Source: a bacterium
GTDB taxonomy: Bacteria > Pseudomonadota > Alphaproteobacteria > Ferrovibrionales > Ferrovibrionaceae
Direction: 5' to 3'
DNA length: 64,000 bases
NCBI GenBank assembly: GCA_022844005.1
Contig: JALHMN010000001.1
Coordinates: 1-64,000, forward strand
Part shown: one piece after another, positions 25,482 through 33,871 of the stretch
Layout of the letters: each line of letters starts with the position of its first letter
Position numbering within the stretch: position 1 is the stretch's first letter
The notes under the pieces: model-generated
What the model was told of the DNA's origin: nothing
Seen by the model: the letters and a program-made list of their open reading frames with translations, nothing else
The model's database searches: none
Program-made: the position numbers and the translations under genes

Positions 25482-25700
25482 TCGTCCTAGCCGCGTGACC
25501 GGCGCCAAGCTGCGGACCTCACTGCCAGCGCGCGGATCTCGGTGAGCGAGTGCGGAGCTGAGGAACCGCGGCAGGACGGCGCCCGTTCCGGTTTCCGGAG
25601 TAGGGGCATCGCCTCGACTGGGCCGAGGTTGATGGCCGTCATAGTCGGGCTTTTGCCACGTTGTTAACCTTTACACGCAGGAACTCTGTGGAGGACCCCT

Positions 25701-26879
25701 ATGGCCGGACTGCACGACCAGATGGCTTCCTCGATCGACACGCTCTACGCGGCCGCCGCCGGGCAGACCGACTGGCGGCAGGCGCTCGACCGACTGCTCG
25801 AGACGATGGGATTCACCCATGCCTCGGTCTATGCCTTCGACCGGCATAGCCAAGCGGTGGCGACGGATACCTATCGCCTGCCGCTCAGTGGGTTGTGGCA
25901 TCGCCACGAATCCCGCTCGCAGGCCGAATACGAGGCCGAATTCTTCAAGCACGAACCGGGACGGCACTATTTCCTGCGCCATCCCGGCACCCGCATCCGG
26001 CACGACCTCATGTTCATGACCGAGGCCGAGATGGACCGCAGTCCCTTTTACGACTGGGCGGAGCGCAATGCGGGCCTGCGATGGATCGTGGTCGGACAGA
26101 CCGATCCGAAACAGCCGGTCGGCGCGTCGCTGTCGTTGCAACGTCCGCGCGCGGCCGGCGCTGTCACGCGCGACGAACTGGCCCGGCTCGCCCTCCTGCT
26201 GGGCCATTTCGAACGCGCGATACAGGTCGAACACAGGCTGGGCAAGGCGCTGACGCCGAGCATGCCGAGCCTGGAGTTCATGGAGCGAAACCCCACCGGT
26301 GTCGTCCTGCTCGACCAGATCGGCCGCGTCGTTCATGCGAACAAGGCCGTTTGCGCCATGGCCGAGGCGGCCGACGGCTTCACGCTCGGCCCCGGGGGAA
26401 TTGCCGGTATCCGCCGCCAGGACGACGCCGACCTGCAGCGGTTGATCGGTCAGGCAGTGCGTACCGGGGCAGGGCGGGGCTTCGGCAGCGGCGGGGCGTT
26501 GACACTACCGCGCCGGAGCGGCATGCGCGGCTATGCGGTCGTGGTCGCGCCGATGGCGGGCAGGGAAAGCCCGCTGTCGCCCCTGATGCCGGTGGCCTGC
26601 GTGCTGGTCACCGATCCCGAGCGAAAGCCCGTGACGCCGGTCGCGGTGCTGCGCACGCTCTATGGGCTGACGCCGCAGGAGGCGCGGCTGTGCGAACGGT
26701 TGACGGCCGGCGACACGCCGGAGCAGGCGGCCCGCGCGTTGCACATCAGCATCGGCACCGCCCGGATCCATCTCGCCTCGATCTTTCGTAAGACGGAGAC
26801 CCACCGCCAGCCCGAGCTGATCCGCCTGCTGTTGACCCCGCCGTGGTGGATGCTCGATGGCGACGGGCCGCAGTCGTGA
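25701..26879 (+). CDS. LuxR-type helix-turn-helix regulator
   Basis: 392-residue regulator. The C-terminal LuxR domain (about 325-385) shows LTPQEARLCERLTAGDTPEQAA and the recognition helix ISIGTARIHLASIFRKT. The N-terminal 300 residues are PAS/GAF-like (a VVLLDQIGRVVHANKA segment at about 197-215 resembles PAS) and lack the autoinducer-binding motif of LuxR quorum regulators. The ATG has a GGAGG site 7 nt upstream. Upstream lies a 219-nt intergenic region with AACCTTTACAC as possible promoter material. Its targets are unknown. Confidence 0.9.
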   Translation: MAGLHDQMASSIDTLYAAAAGQTDWRQALDRLLETMGFTHASVYAFDRHSQAVATDTYRLPLSGLWHRHESRSQAEYEAEFFKHEPGRHYFLRHPGTRIRHDLMFMTEAEMDRSPFYDWAERNAGLRWIVVGQTDPKQPVGASLSLQRPRAAGAVTRDELARLALLLGHFERAIQVEHRLGKALTPSMPSLEFMERNPTGVVLLDQIGRVVHANKAVCAMAEAADGFTLGPGGIAGIRRQDDADLQRLIGQAVRTGAGRGFGSGGALTLPRRSGMRGYAVVVAPMAGRESPLSPLMPVACVLVTDPERKPVTPVAVLRTLYGLTPQEARLCERLTAGDTPEQAARALHISIGTARIHLASIFRKTETHRQPELIRLLLTPPWWMLDGDGPQS

Positions 26880-26885
26880 GCCGGA

Positions 26886-27503
26886 TCAGGTTGCGGAGAG
26901 CTTTTCCCTGACCGCGGGTATGTGCTCGCGGCCCCAGTAGAGATCACCATCCGGCAGGAGGAAGCTCGGCACGCCGAAGACGCCTGCGGCCTCGGCCTGC
27001 GACTGGATAGTTTGCAGGCGGGCACGGCCTTCGCTTTCCAGGAAGCGTTCGAAGCCGTCGCCGGCGCCGCTCTCGGCCAGAACGGCGGCGAGCGCGTCGG
27101 CATCTTCGATATCGAGTTCGCGCTGCCAGAAACGCTCAAACACGCGGTCCATGTAGGGACGCAGGGCGCCACGGTCGGCCGCATGGATCAGCCCGATATT
27201 GGCCAGCGAGGAATCGAAGATCTTTCGGGTGCCGAGAATCGTGAGGCCCCTCCGGTTCGCCTCGCGCCGGCAGTCCATGTAGCTGTATTTCACGCGCCGC
27301 CACTGATGCGCGTTGCGGTTCTGCTCGAGCACCGTATGCGACCCGTCGACCCTGGCGCTGCCCAGATAGGCGGGAATATCGAGCGTGTAGGGCAGCCATT
27401 CGAATTCGATACCCAGTTCGCGCTCGAGTTCGTAGGCCGGTTCCTTGGCGAGATAGGCATAGGGGCTCTTGAAATCGATGTAGAAGCGGGTCTTCACGCT
27501 CAA
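26886..27503 (-). CDS. DsbA-family / 2-hydroxychromene-2-carboxylate isomerase-like protein
   Basis: 205-residue thioredoxin-fold protein of the HCCA isomerase/GST-kappa group: YIDFKSPYAYLA places Ser-Pro-Tyr where DsbA has CxxC, so it is not a disulfide oxidase. The C-terminal GVFGVPSFLLPDGDLYWGREH block with cis-Pro is typical. It overlaps the stop of the TcuB-like gene by 4 nt, so it is the third gene of the tricarballylate operon. It may act as a glutathione-dependent isomerase on a cis/trans aconitate-type product; that role is inferred only from position. Confidence 0.87.
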   Translation of the reverse strand: MSVKTRFYIDFKSPYAYLAKEPAYELERELGIEFEWLPYTLDIPAYLGSARVDGSHTVLEQNRNAHQWRRVKYSYMDCRREANRRGLTILGTRKIFDSSLANIGLIHAADRGALRPYMDRVFERFWQRELDIEDADALAAVLAESGAGDGFERFLESEGRARLQTIQSQAEAAGVFGVPSFLLPDGDLYWGREHIPAVREKLSAT

Positions 27504-28651
27504 GCCTCCCCGGCGGTGCCGTCAGCGATCATGCGGCGTTCCCTGGCGTAACGCACCAGCGCCAGGAAACGGTAGAGCCCATGCACGAACCTGCCGTAGG
27601 GCATGGTCACGAACAGGCTGAACACCACCCCCAGATGCAGCGCGAGCAGGAGGCCCATCGCCGGCGTGGCGCGCAGGACGAGAAGAGCGAGCCCGGTCAG
27701 GGCGGTGAGGAAGAGCATCACGAGAAAGGCGACTTCCATGCCCCAGCGGCTCTCGTCGACCAAGGCCGGATCGCGCCTCATCTTCGCCGCCAGCAGACCG
27801 GCCGGGCCGATCAGCAACCCGATGCCGCCCGCCGTGCCGAGGAGGACGGGCAGGTCGTACCAGGGATAGGGCGCCTGCATGCCGAGCAGATAGTGATAGC
27901 CGGTGGCGACGCTGGTCGAGGCGAAGCACAGGAGGAAGCCGTAGAAGGTGAGGTGATGATGCAGGCGGCGATTGTCGGTCGGCTTCTCGTCCTCGTTCAT
28001 GCAGCCCACCCCGCCGCCATCGAGATAGCGTAAGGTCGCGGCGTCGCCCGCTGCCCGGCCAACCTCGCCCAGGCCTGCTTCCGGCCTGCCGATATCGCGC
28101 CAGAAGGCGAGGGCGCCCATCGCCATGGCCACGACGGCATAGAGAAAGGCGGCGCCGAAAATGCCCGCCATCCAGTCGTGCGGCATCAACCTGTAGAAGG
28201 CGCCCGGACCCTCATGGCTTCCCAGCAGCACCGGGGGATCATTCCAGGCGGCGAAGCCGGCGATGAAGGCGGCGACGCTGAGCGCCGCGATGATCGCGAT
28301 CGCCAGGCCGTTGCGGGCGAAGAGGCCCGAAAACGCCCGCGGCCAGGCATAGGCTGCGTAGGATTCGGCGCGGGCGATCGCCAGCGTCTTCGGCACGTTG
28401 ACATGAAATTCGTGCGGCGGGGCAAATTGGCAATCCGCGTAACAGGCGCCACAGCCGTGGCAGAGATTGGCGAGATAGTTGAGGTCGCCGTCGCCAAAGG
28501 AGCGCCGCATTTCCATGGCCGGAAAGACGGCGCAGAGGCCTTCGCAGTAGCGGCAGGAGTTGCAGACGGTCATCAGCCGGTCGGCTTCCGCCAGGATTGG
28601 TGTGGCATGCGCCGTCAGGGTCGTGCCGGCGCGCGCGCTGTTGTCCTGCAT
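27500..28651 (-). CDS. tcuB: Tricarballylate utilization 4Fe-4S membrane protein TcuB
   Basis: 383-residue membrane iron-sulfur protein that reoxidises the TcuA flavin and passes electrons toward the quinone pool. The N-terminal ferredoxin-like part has CNSCRYCEGLCAVFP and CHGCGACYADCQFAPPH (two cluster sites). Several membrane helices follow (for example GLAIAIIAALSVAAFIAGFAA and the cytochrome-like region with FYGFLLCFASTSVATGYHY). The start MQDNSARAGTTL is 2 nt downstream of the tcuA stop. It is the second gene of the operon. Closely similar citrate-utilisation CitB-like proteins are an alternative name. Confidence 0.92.
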   Translation of the reverse strand: MQDNSARAGTTLTAHATPILAEADRLMTVCNSCRYCEGLCAVFPAMEMRRSFGDGDLNYLANLCHGCGACYADCQFAPPHEFHVNVPKTLAIARAESYAAYAWPRAFSGLFARNGLAIAIIAALSVAAFIAGFAAWNDPPVLLGSHEGPGAFYRLMPHDWMAGIFGAAFLYAVVAMAMGALAFWRDIGRPEAGLGEVGRAAGDAATLRYLDGGGVGCMNEDEKPTDNRRLHHHLTFYGFLLCFASTSVATGYHYLLGMQAPYPWYDLPVLLGTAGGIGLLIGPAGLLAAKMRRDPALVDESRWGMEVAFLVMLFLTALTGLALLVLRATPAMGLLLALHLGVVFSLFVTMPYGRFVHGLYRFLALVRYARERRMIADGTAGEA

Positions 28652-28653
28652 GC

Positions 28654-30051
28654 TCAACCCCTGGCGCCGATGGCGGCTTCGCGGCCGGCGATGCGGCCGA
28701 AGACGCTGCCGATGGTCATCCCCATGCCGGCGGCATAGCCCTGGCCGAGGACATTGCCGGCCATGATCTCGCCGGCCGCGAACATGTTGGCCGCATCGCT
28801 GCCGTCGGCCATCCGCATGCGCGCGTCCCGGTTCACCCGGGTACCGAGATAGGTGAAGGTGATGCCCGGGCGGACGGGATAGGCATAGAAGGGGGGCTTC
28901 TCGATACGCCTCGCCCAATGGCTCTTGGGCGGCGTCAGGCCCTCTGTGCGGCAATCGTCCAGGATGGTGTGGTCGAAACTGCCCGGACGCACGGCCGCGT
29001 TGAAATCGTTCACCGTCCGCTCCAGCGCGTCGGGATCGAGGCCGAGCTTGCCCGCGAGCTCACGGATGCTGGCGGCGCCGATCGCCGGATAGAGCGAAGG
29101 CATGAACATCCCGAGCGACGGCGCATCGAAGACGATATAGGCGATCTGGTCGGGCTGGGCGGCGACCAGCCGGCCCCAGATGGCGTAGCGCTTGGGCCAG
29201 ACATCCTCACCCTCGTCGTAGAAGCGCACCGCGTCCTTGTTGACGACGATGCCGAATACCACGCAATCGAGCCGGGTGATGATGCCGCCGTCGAATTTCG
29301 GCGCCCGCGCGTCGATCGCCACCGCGTGGCATTGGGTCGGATCCCCGATCGCCTCCACCCCTGCATCCAGCAGCAACCGCAGGACCTTGCCCTTGTTGTA
29401 GGGGGTGCCGCGGATCAGGAAGTTGTCGGCCGGCGAGCCCCAGTGTTCCCGCAGCCAGTCGAAATTTGATTCGAATCCACCGGCAGCGGCGACGAGTGCC
29501 CTGGCTCGGAGGATGTGGTTGCCGTCGGGCCGTTTCACCGTCGCCTGTCTGAAGGTGCCGCCGTCGATGTCGAGCGCCACGACCTCGGCGTCGTAGGCGA
29601 CTTCGACCCCGAGGCTCTCCGCGGTCAGGTAGAGCGCGTTCAGCATCGCCCGCCCGCCGCCCAGGAAGAAGGAATTGGTCCGCCCCAGGCTGAGCGTGCC
29701 CCCGAGGGAGGGCTGCCAGCGCACCCCCTGTTCGGCGATCCAGGTCAGCATGGGCTTGGATTCGGCGATCATGAAGCGGGCCAGCTGTTCGTCGGTCCGC
29801 CCGCCGGTGACCCGCAGCAGGTCGTCCCAGAATTCCTCCTCGGTATAGGGCCCGGTCAGGATGTCCGTCGCCGCGTCATGGGCGCAGCGCATGTTGCGGG
29901 TGTGGCGGGTATTGCCGCCCCGGTAGAAGCGGGGTGCCGCCTCCAGCACCAGGACAGAGGCACCCCCGCGCGCCGCGCTGATGGCGGCGCAGAGCGCGGC
30001 ATTGCCCCCTCCGACCACCAGGACGTCCCAGGTTTTCGACCAGTCGACCAT
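28654..30051 (-). CDS. tcuA: FAD-dependent tricarballylate dehydrogenase TcuA
   Basis: 465-residue flavoprotein of the fumarate reductase/succinate dehydrogenase class; it oxidises tricarballylate (or a similar tricarboxylate) to cis-aconitate. The FAD site is VVGGGNAALCAAISAA near residues 12-28, followed by FYRGGNTRHTRNMR typical of TcuA, and the C-terminal FAD block is MFAAGEIMAGNVLGQGYAAG. It is the first gene of the tcuA-tcuB-isomerase operon and is divergent from a GntR regulator. No TcuC transporter is adjacent. Confidence 0.92.
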   Translation of the reverse strand: MVDWSKTWDVLVVGGGNAALCAAISAARGGASVLVLEAAPRFYRGGNTRHTRNMRCAHDAATDILTGPYTEEEFWDDLLRVTGGRTDEQLARFMIAESKPMLTWIAEQGVRWQPSLGGTLSLGRTNSFFLGGGRAMLNALYLTAESLGVEVAYDAEVVALDIDGGTFRQATVKRPDGNHILRARALVAAAGGFESNFDWLREHWGSPADNFLIRGTPYNKGKVLRLLLDAGVEAIGDPTQCHAVAIDARAPKFDGGIITRLDCVVFGIVVNKDAVRFYDEGEDVWPKRYAIWGRLVAAQPDQIAYIVFDAPSLGMFMPSLYPAIGAASIRELAGKLGLDPDALERTVNDFNAAVRPGSFDHTILDDCRTEGLTPPKSHWARRIEKPPFYAYPVRPGITFTYLGTRVNRDARMRMADGSDAANMFAAGEIMAGNVLGQGYAAGMGMTIGSVFGRIAGREAAIGARG

Positions 30052-30075
30052 CGGTCCCGACTCTATTGCATGCGC

Positions 30076-30085
30076 TTGTATACAA
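30076..30085. promoter_or_regulatory. Palindrome TTGTATACAA, probable GntR operator
   Basis: Perfect 10-bp dyad in the 66-nt gap between divergent tcuA and the GntR/FCD gene. It matches the general TTGTATACAA-like sites used by FCD-type GntR repressors, so it probably controls both promoters. Confidence 0.7.
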
Positions 30086-30117
30086 TACTGACGAGGGGCA
30101 TGCTAGATTGAACAGTG

Positions 30118-30774
30118 ATGAAGGACTTGCCCGTCTCGCTCGCTGCCGGCCTGCCTCTCGGCGAAGCGGTCTATCGCGCGCTGCTCCAGGGTATTCGTGC
30201 CGGGGGCTGGGCCTCGGGCGAGCGGTTGCGCGAGGAGGAGGTGGCGGCCCACCTCAAGGTCAGCCGGACCCCGGTTCGCGAGGCCTTCGGCCGCCTGTTG
30301 GCGAAGGGCCTGGTTCAACAGGCTCGCGGGCGCGGGCTCGTCGTCCGCAGCCTCGACACGGCGGAGGTCTTCGAACTCTACGCCATGCGCGAGATTCTCG
30401 AGGGAGCGGCCGCCCGCCTGGCGGCCCAGCAGGCTTCGCCCGCCGAGGTCGAGGCGTTGAAGGACCAGTCGGATCGCTTCGAGGCTGCCAAGGACGCGGC
30501 CGACCTGGCCCGCCTGAACCGCATCTTCCATGAATCGCTCTTCCAGGCCGCCCGCAACCGCTATCTCGACCGCGCACTGCAGGAGTTGCAGGACGGCATC
30601 GGGCTACTCGGCATCACCACATTCAGCGTGCCGGGGCGGCCTGCTCCGGCTGCCATCGAGCATCGCGAAATCACCGCTGCGGTCGCGGACCGCGATCCGG
30701 AGCGGGCGGAGCGGGCCGCCCGCGCGCATATCCGCGAAGCGCTGCGGGCCCGGCTGAGGCTGCTGCAAGGCTGA
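30118..30774 (+). CDS. GntR family regulator, FCD subfamily
   Basis: 218-residue regulator. The winged helix is at about 12-75 (GEAVYRALLQGIRAG through KVSRTPVREAFGRLLAKGLV), followed by an all-helical FCD ligand domain (about 85-205) with the EVFELYAMREILEGAAARLAA start helix. The FCD domain usually binds a carboxylate with a metal, consistent with tricarballylate or citrate sensing. The ATG at 30118 was chosen over an overlapping GTG at 30115. Salmonella tcu genes use a LysR regulator, so the regulator type differs here. Confidence 0.92.
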   Translation: MKDLPVSLAAGLPLGEAVYRALLQGIRAGGWASGERLREEEVAAHLKVSRTPVREAFGRLLAKGLVQQARGRGLVVRSLDTAEVFELYAMREILEGAAARLAAQQASPAEVEALKDQSDRFEAAKDAADLARLNRIFHESLFQAARNRYLDRALQELQDGIGLLGITTFSVPGRPAPAAIEHREITAAVADRDPERAERAARAHIREALRARLRLLQG

Positions 30775-30811
30775 AGGGGGCAGCGGGAGGCGCCGGGATG
30801 GATCGGAATCC

Positions 30812-30836
30812 GGGCAGGAATGGCTTTTTTCCGCCC
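30812..30836 (+). terminator. Hairpin with T-run in loop after GntR gene
   Basis: GGGC-A-GGAA pairs with TTCC-GCCC around a TGGCTTTT loop (8 bp with one bulged A), 38 nt after the GntR stop. It is a possible terminator or RNA element; the T-run lies in the loop and not after the stem, so support is weak. Confidence 0.3.
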
Positions 30837-31035
30837 ATGATGCTATCCTTCTCTTCTGTGATCCCGGCCGCTTCGTTAACCGTCAGGGTGCTTTACAAAT
30901 TTTTCTGAGGACGTTGGCCCGGGAATCGAAAAGCGAGTGTTCATCAGGGTTTAACAGAATCGGCGCAAGACTTGCTACAGCGCAGACGGAACCAGGGTCG
31001 ATTCGTTTGTACCGACCTTCGCTAGGGATTGCAGC

Positions 31036-31467
31036 ATGACCGACGAGACAGGCAAGAGCGACGAGACAAAGCCGGCGGCCAATGCGGCGCCGAAGCCGTC
31101 CCGCCGCCAGATTGCGTTGCTGGGCGCCGCGGCGCCAGTTCTGCTCACCCTGCCGATCAAGGGAGCCCGCGCGACGGGCGGTGGCGGTTACGATCCCGAC
31201 GCCAAGGATACGGAGAAGTGGTACGGCACCTGCAATGCATCGACCTTTTCGGTGGATTACAGTCACAAGCAGGACAAGATCACCCAGGAAGCCAAGTGGA
31301 AGGACACCGGCGAGACCAAAAAAGACAAGGGTGTCTGGTACAAGAAGCAGGCTGAATACAATTACAAATACCAGTTCAATTATTCCTGTTTCGATCCGAG
31401 CTCCAAAGAGCACAAGAAATACAAGACTCGCATTGCTACCGGTAAGACGAAGTGGGTAAAAAAATGA
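31036..31467 (+). CDS. Small exported Lys/Tyr-rich protein preceding HprK-related cluster
   Basis: 143-residue unrecognised protein. A twin-arginine-like signal, SRRQIALLGAAAPVLLTL (residues about 22-39), suggests export by Tat or Sec. The remaining hundred residues are hydrophilic and very rich in Lys, Tyr, Asp and Thr (KYKYQ-like stretches), with two Cys (in GTCNAS and NYSCFD) that may pair. Base composition of the 3' half is noticeably more A/T rich than its neighbours. It lies 53 nt upstream of the PqqD-like gene. It could be the substrate of that modification system, but this is inference. Confidence 0.65.
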   Translation: MTDETGKSDETKPAANAAPKPSRRQIALLGAAAPVLLTLPIKGARATGGGGYDPDAKDTEKWYGTCNASTFSVDYSHKQDKITQEAKWKDTGETKKDKGVWYKKQAEYNYKYQFNYSCFDPSSKEHKKYKTRIATGKTKWVKK

Positions 31468-31520
31468 TCGCGAAAAGCGCTCAATCGTCGAGCCGTTGAT
31501 TTTGTAGTCGGGTATTATTT

Positions 31521-31814
31521 GTGACCGAACGGGTGTGGCGGGTTCGCCCGGAAGCCCGTATCCGGGAAGTTGTCTGGGATGACGAGGCGGTTGTCTTCAA
31601 CTGCGGGTCGAGCCACACTCACGTCCTGAACATGCCGGTACTGGCGGTCATCCATCGCCTGACCGGAGGATGGAGATTGATGGCCGATATCCTCGCGGCC
31701 TACAGAACCGCCTTACCCGAAGCTGCGGGCGCCGATGACGTGAGTCCGGATCTCCTCATCAGCCTGCTGGACGAGCTCGATCGTCTGGGAATGATCGAAG
31801 CCGGCCAGGCGTGA
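31521..31814 (+). CDS. PqqD-like protein of HPr-rel-A system
   Basis: 97-residue winged-helix protein of the PqqD type (RiPP recognition element). VVWDDEAVVFNCGSSHTHVLN forms the beta-hairpin strands and the C-terminal half is helical, ending LLDELDRLGMIEAG. PqqD proteins hold leader peptides for modifying enzymes. It starts at GTG with a weak ribosome-binding site and overlaps the HprK-related kinase gene by 4 nt. I recognise the combination with the next two genes as the set named HPr-rel-A in protein family collections; its product and substrate are not known to me. Confidence 0.85.
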   Translation: MTERVWRVRPEARIREVVWDDEAVVFNCGSSHTHVLNMPVLAVIHRLTGGWRLMADILAAYRTALPEAAGADDVSPDLLISLLDELDRLGMIEAGQA

Positions 31815-32716
31815 ACGTCGGCGATCTGGATGTTGCCGCGATCGAGCGCCGTCTCGCCGGCGCGGGCATGTCCCTGTCGGTCGGCCGCTTCGACTTTCAA
31901 ATCCGCTCCCGCCTGCCTGGGATGAGCGCCATTCTGCGCGGCATGTACGAGGCCTATCCCGTACCTTCCGACGGCGCGATCCTCGACTTTGTGGTCACGA
32001 TGGAGAGCGCCGGACGCCGGCACCGCTGGTTCGGCGACCCCTTGGCGAACTTCCACATAGACGGCGTTTCCGTCCGCGAGCCATTCCTGCGCAGCCTGGC
32101 CTGGGCGCATACGGAATGGGCCGCCAACTACGCTTTCGGTACCCGCACCAACCAGTATCTGCTGATCCACGCCGCCGTCGTCGAGCGCGATGGCGGTGCG
32201 GTTGCCCTTCCGGGACATCCTGGGGCCGGAAAGAGCACGCTCACGGCTGCCCTGGTGGCGCGCGGCTGGCGCTTCCTGTCGGACGAGTTTCTGATCATCG
32301 ATCCGGCCAATAGTGACCTGATCCCGTTTCCGCGGCCGATCAGCCTGAAGGAGCGCTCGATCGACATCATTCGCGAAAGGGCCCCCGAAGCTGTGTTCAG
32401 CCCCATGTTCGAGGGCACTCACAAGGGCCTCGTCTCCTACATGCGGGTGCCGGATGCTTCCGTGGTCCGGGCGCTGGAGCCGGCCCGGCTGCGCTGGGTG
32501 GTCTATCCGCTCTACGACGCCGGCTCGGGTCTCGTCATCGAGCCCAAATCCAAGGCGCGGGCCTTCCTGGAAATGGCCGACAATGCGTTCAATTACCAGA
32601 TCCGCGGCGAACTGGCCTTCGACGATCTGAGGCGCGTCTTTGAGCCCGTTCAGTGCTTCGATCTCAGATACGACGATCTGGATGCCGCGATCGCCGCCCT
32701 GGAGGCGCTGCATTGA
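31811..32716 (+). CDS. HprK-related kinase A
   Basis: 301-residue P-loop protein related to the HPr kinase/phosphorylase C-terminal domain. Walker A is GHPGAGKS at residues 135-142, with a preceding strand VVERDGGAVALP. The N-terminal 110 residues do not resemble HprK. True HprK phosphorylates HPr Ser46; no HPr gene is nearby, so its target is likely another protein or peptide. It overlaps the PqqD-like gene before it (ATGA) and the nucleotidyltransferase gene after it (TTGA), giving tight coupling of the three. Confidence 0.87.
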   Translation: MNVGDLDVAAIERRLAGAGMSLSVGRFDFQIRSRLPGMSAILRGMYEAYPVPSDGAILDFVVTMESAGRRHRWFGDPLANFHIDGVSVREPFLRSLAWAHTEWAANYAFGTRTNQYLLIHAAVVERDGGAVALPGHPGAGKSTLTAALVARGWRFLSDEFLIIDPANSDLIPFPRPISLKERSIDIIRERAPEAVFSPMFEGTHKGLVSYMRVPDASVVRALEPARLRWVVYPLYDAGSGLVIEPKSKARAFLEMADNAFNYQIRGELAFDDLRRVFEPVQCFDLRYDDLDAAIAALEALH

Positions 32717-33777
32717 CGGCTATTGCCGACGCTCGGCGGGCCGTGCGCCTGATCCGCGAGCCCGCGACGGCGCTAGGTCTGCCATCGCAGGCCTGGAACG
32801 AGATATTGCCGCAGTTGCGCAAGGCGCGTCTCCTCAGTCGCTTTGCCGTTCGAGCCGAGCGGGAGGGGGTCGCCGAGCGACTGCCGCCGAAGGTGCGCGA
32901 ACATATGGAATCGGCGCTGATTCTCGCGCAGTCGACACGAACCTCGTTGATCTGGGAATCGATCGAGGTCGAGCGCGTCCTGGCACGGATTTCAGTCCCG
33001 GGCGTCCTGCTGAAGGGCGCCGCCTTCGTCGCCGCCGACCTGCCGGCTGCGCTGGGCAGGCCGTCGAGCGATCTCGACCTCCTGGTACCGCGTACCGCCT
33101 TGCCTGCCGTCGTCGATGCATTGCGTGACGCCGGCTGGGAGGATTCCGACATGGACGAGGGGGAACGCCACCATTTCATGCGGTGGATGCATCAGATCCC
33201 CGCCATGTATCACGCCATCCGCAATACGGCGATCGACATCCATCATGCCATCACGCCCGTGGCCGGGCTGGTGAGCGTCGATTCCACGCCGCTGTTCGAA
33301 GCCTCCCGGCCGCTGCCGGGCCGGCAGTTGCGGGTCTTGTCGCCGGAAGACATGGTGATTCTCGCCGCCGTCCACTGGGCACGGTCCAGCGGCCTTTCCG
33401 GGTCCGTTCGCGACTTTCTCGACATTGACGATCTCGTGCGCGACTTCTCCGGTCACGACCCGAATTTCCATGACCGCCTCCAGGCCCGTGCCCGCAGGCT
33501 CGGCGTCAGCCGCACCTTGAACCAGGCGCTGGCGCTGGCGCAGGCTTTCTTCGATACGCCGGGACCGCCACATCGCCCGATGCCGGTCTTGGCGCGCCTC
33601 GTCCTTCTCGCGGGGGTACCCTCAGGCTCCAGCTTGCCCACCCTTCCGCAACTCACCGCGCGGAAGATCCTCGACTGGCGTTCCTATCGGATGCAGATGC
33701 CGCTCAACCTGATGCTGCGGCGAAGCGTCCAAAGCCGGCTTGAGAAATTCGGCCTGCGCCGCCAGACCGCCGCCTGA
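32713..33777 (+). CDS. Nucleotidyltransferase family protein of HPr-rel-A system
   Basis: 354-residue protein of the nucleotidyltransferase-5 (NTP_transf_5) type. The signature is LLKGAAFVAADLPAALGRPSSDLDLLV, carrying the DxD metal site, followed by a helical domain with HHFMRW and IDIHHAI. The start is TTG at 32713, inside the kinase stop (TTGA); the open frame upstream of it is antisense-like and overlaps the kinase. It could transfer a nucleotide to a protein or sugar. Such proteins recur beside HprK-related kinases and PqqD-like proteins. Confidence 0.83.
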   Translation: MTAIADARRAVRLIREPATALGLPSQAWNEILPQLRKARLLSRFAVRAEREGVAERLPPKVREHMESALILAQSTRTSLIWESIEVERVLARISVPGVLLKGAAFVAADLPAALGRPSSDLDLLVPRTALPAVVDALRDAGWEDSDMDEGERHHFMRWMHQIPAMYHAIRNTAIDIHHAITPVAGLVSVDSTPLFEASRPLPGRQLRVLSPEDMVILAAVHWARSSGLSGSVRDFLDIDDLVRDFSGHDPNFHDRLQARARRLGVSRTLNQALALAQAFFDTPGPPHRPMPVLARLVLLAGVPSGSSLPTLPQLTARKILDWRSYRMQMPLNLMLRRSVQSRLEKFGLRRQTAA

Positions 33778-33871
33778 CGCGGCGCACGGGGAAATTGAAC
33801 GGGCTTTCAAACTGTGGTCCGCTCCCGGCACATGGCCCCTCCTTCGAGGGCTCGCCAGCGGGAGGAAGAAC

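Noticed and set aside
25701-26879. LuxR-type quorum-sensing receptor
   Set aside because: The N-terminal domain does not show autoinducer-binding residues and no luxI-type gene is in the window.
31811-32716. True HPr kinase/phosphorylase
   Set aside because: The N-terminal domain differs from HprK and no HPr or PTS genes are adjacent; the PqqD-like and nucleotidyltransferase partners mark the HprK-related type.
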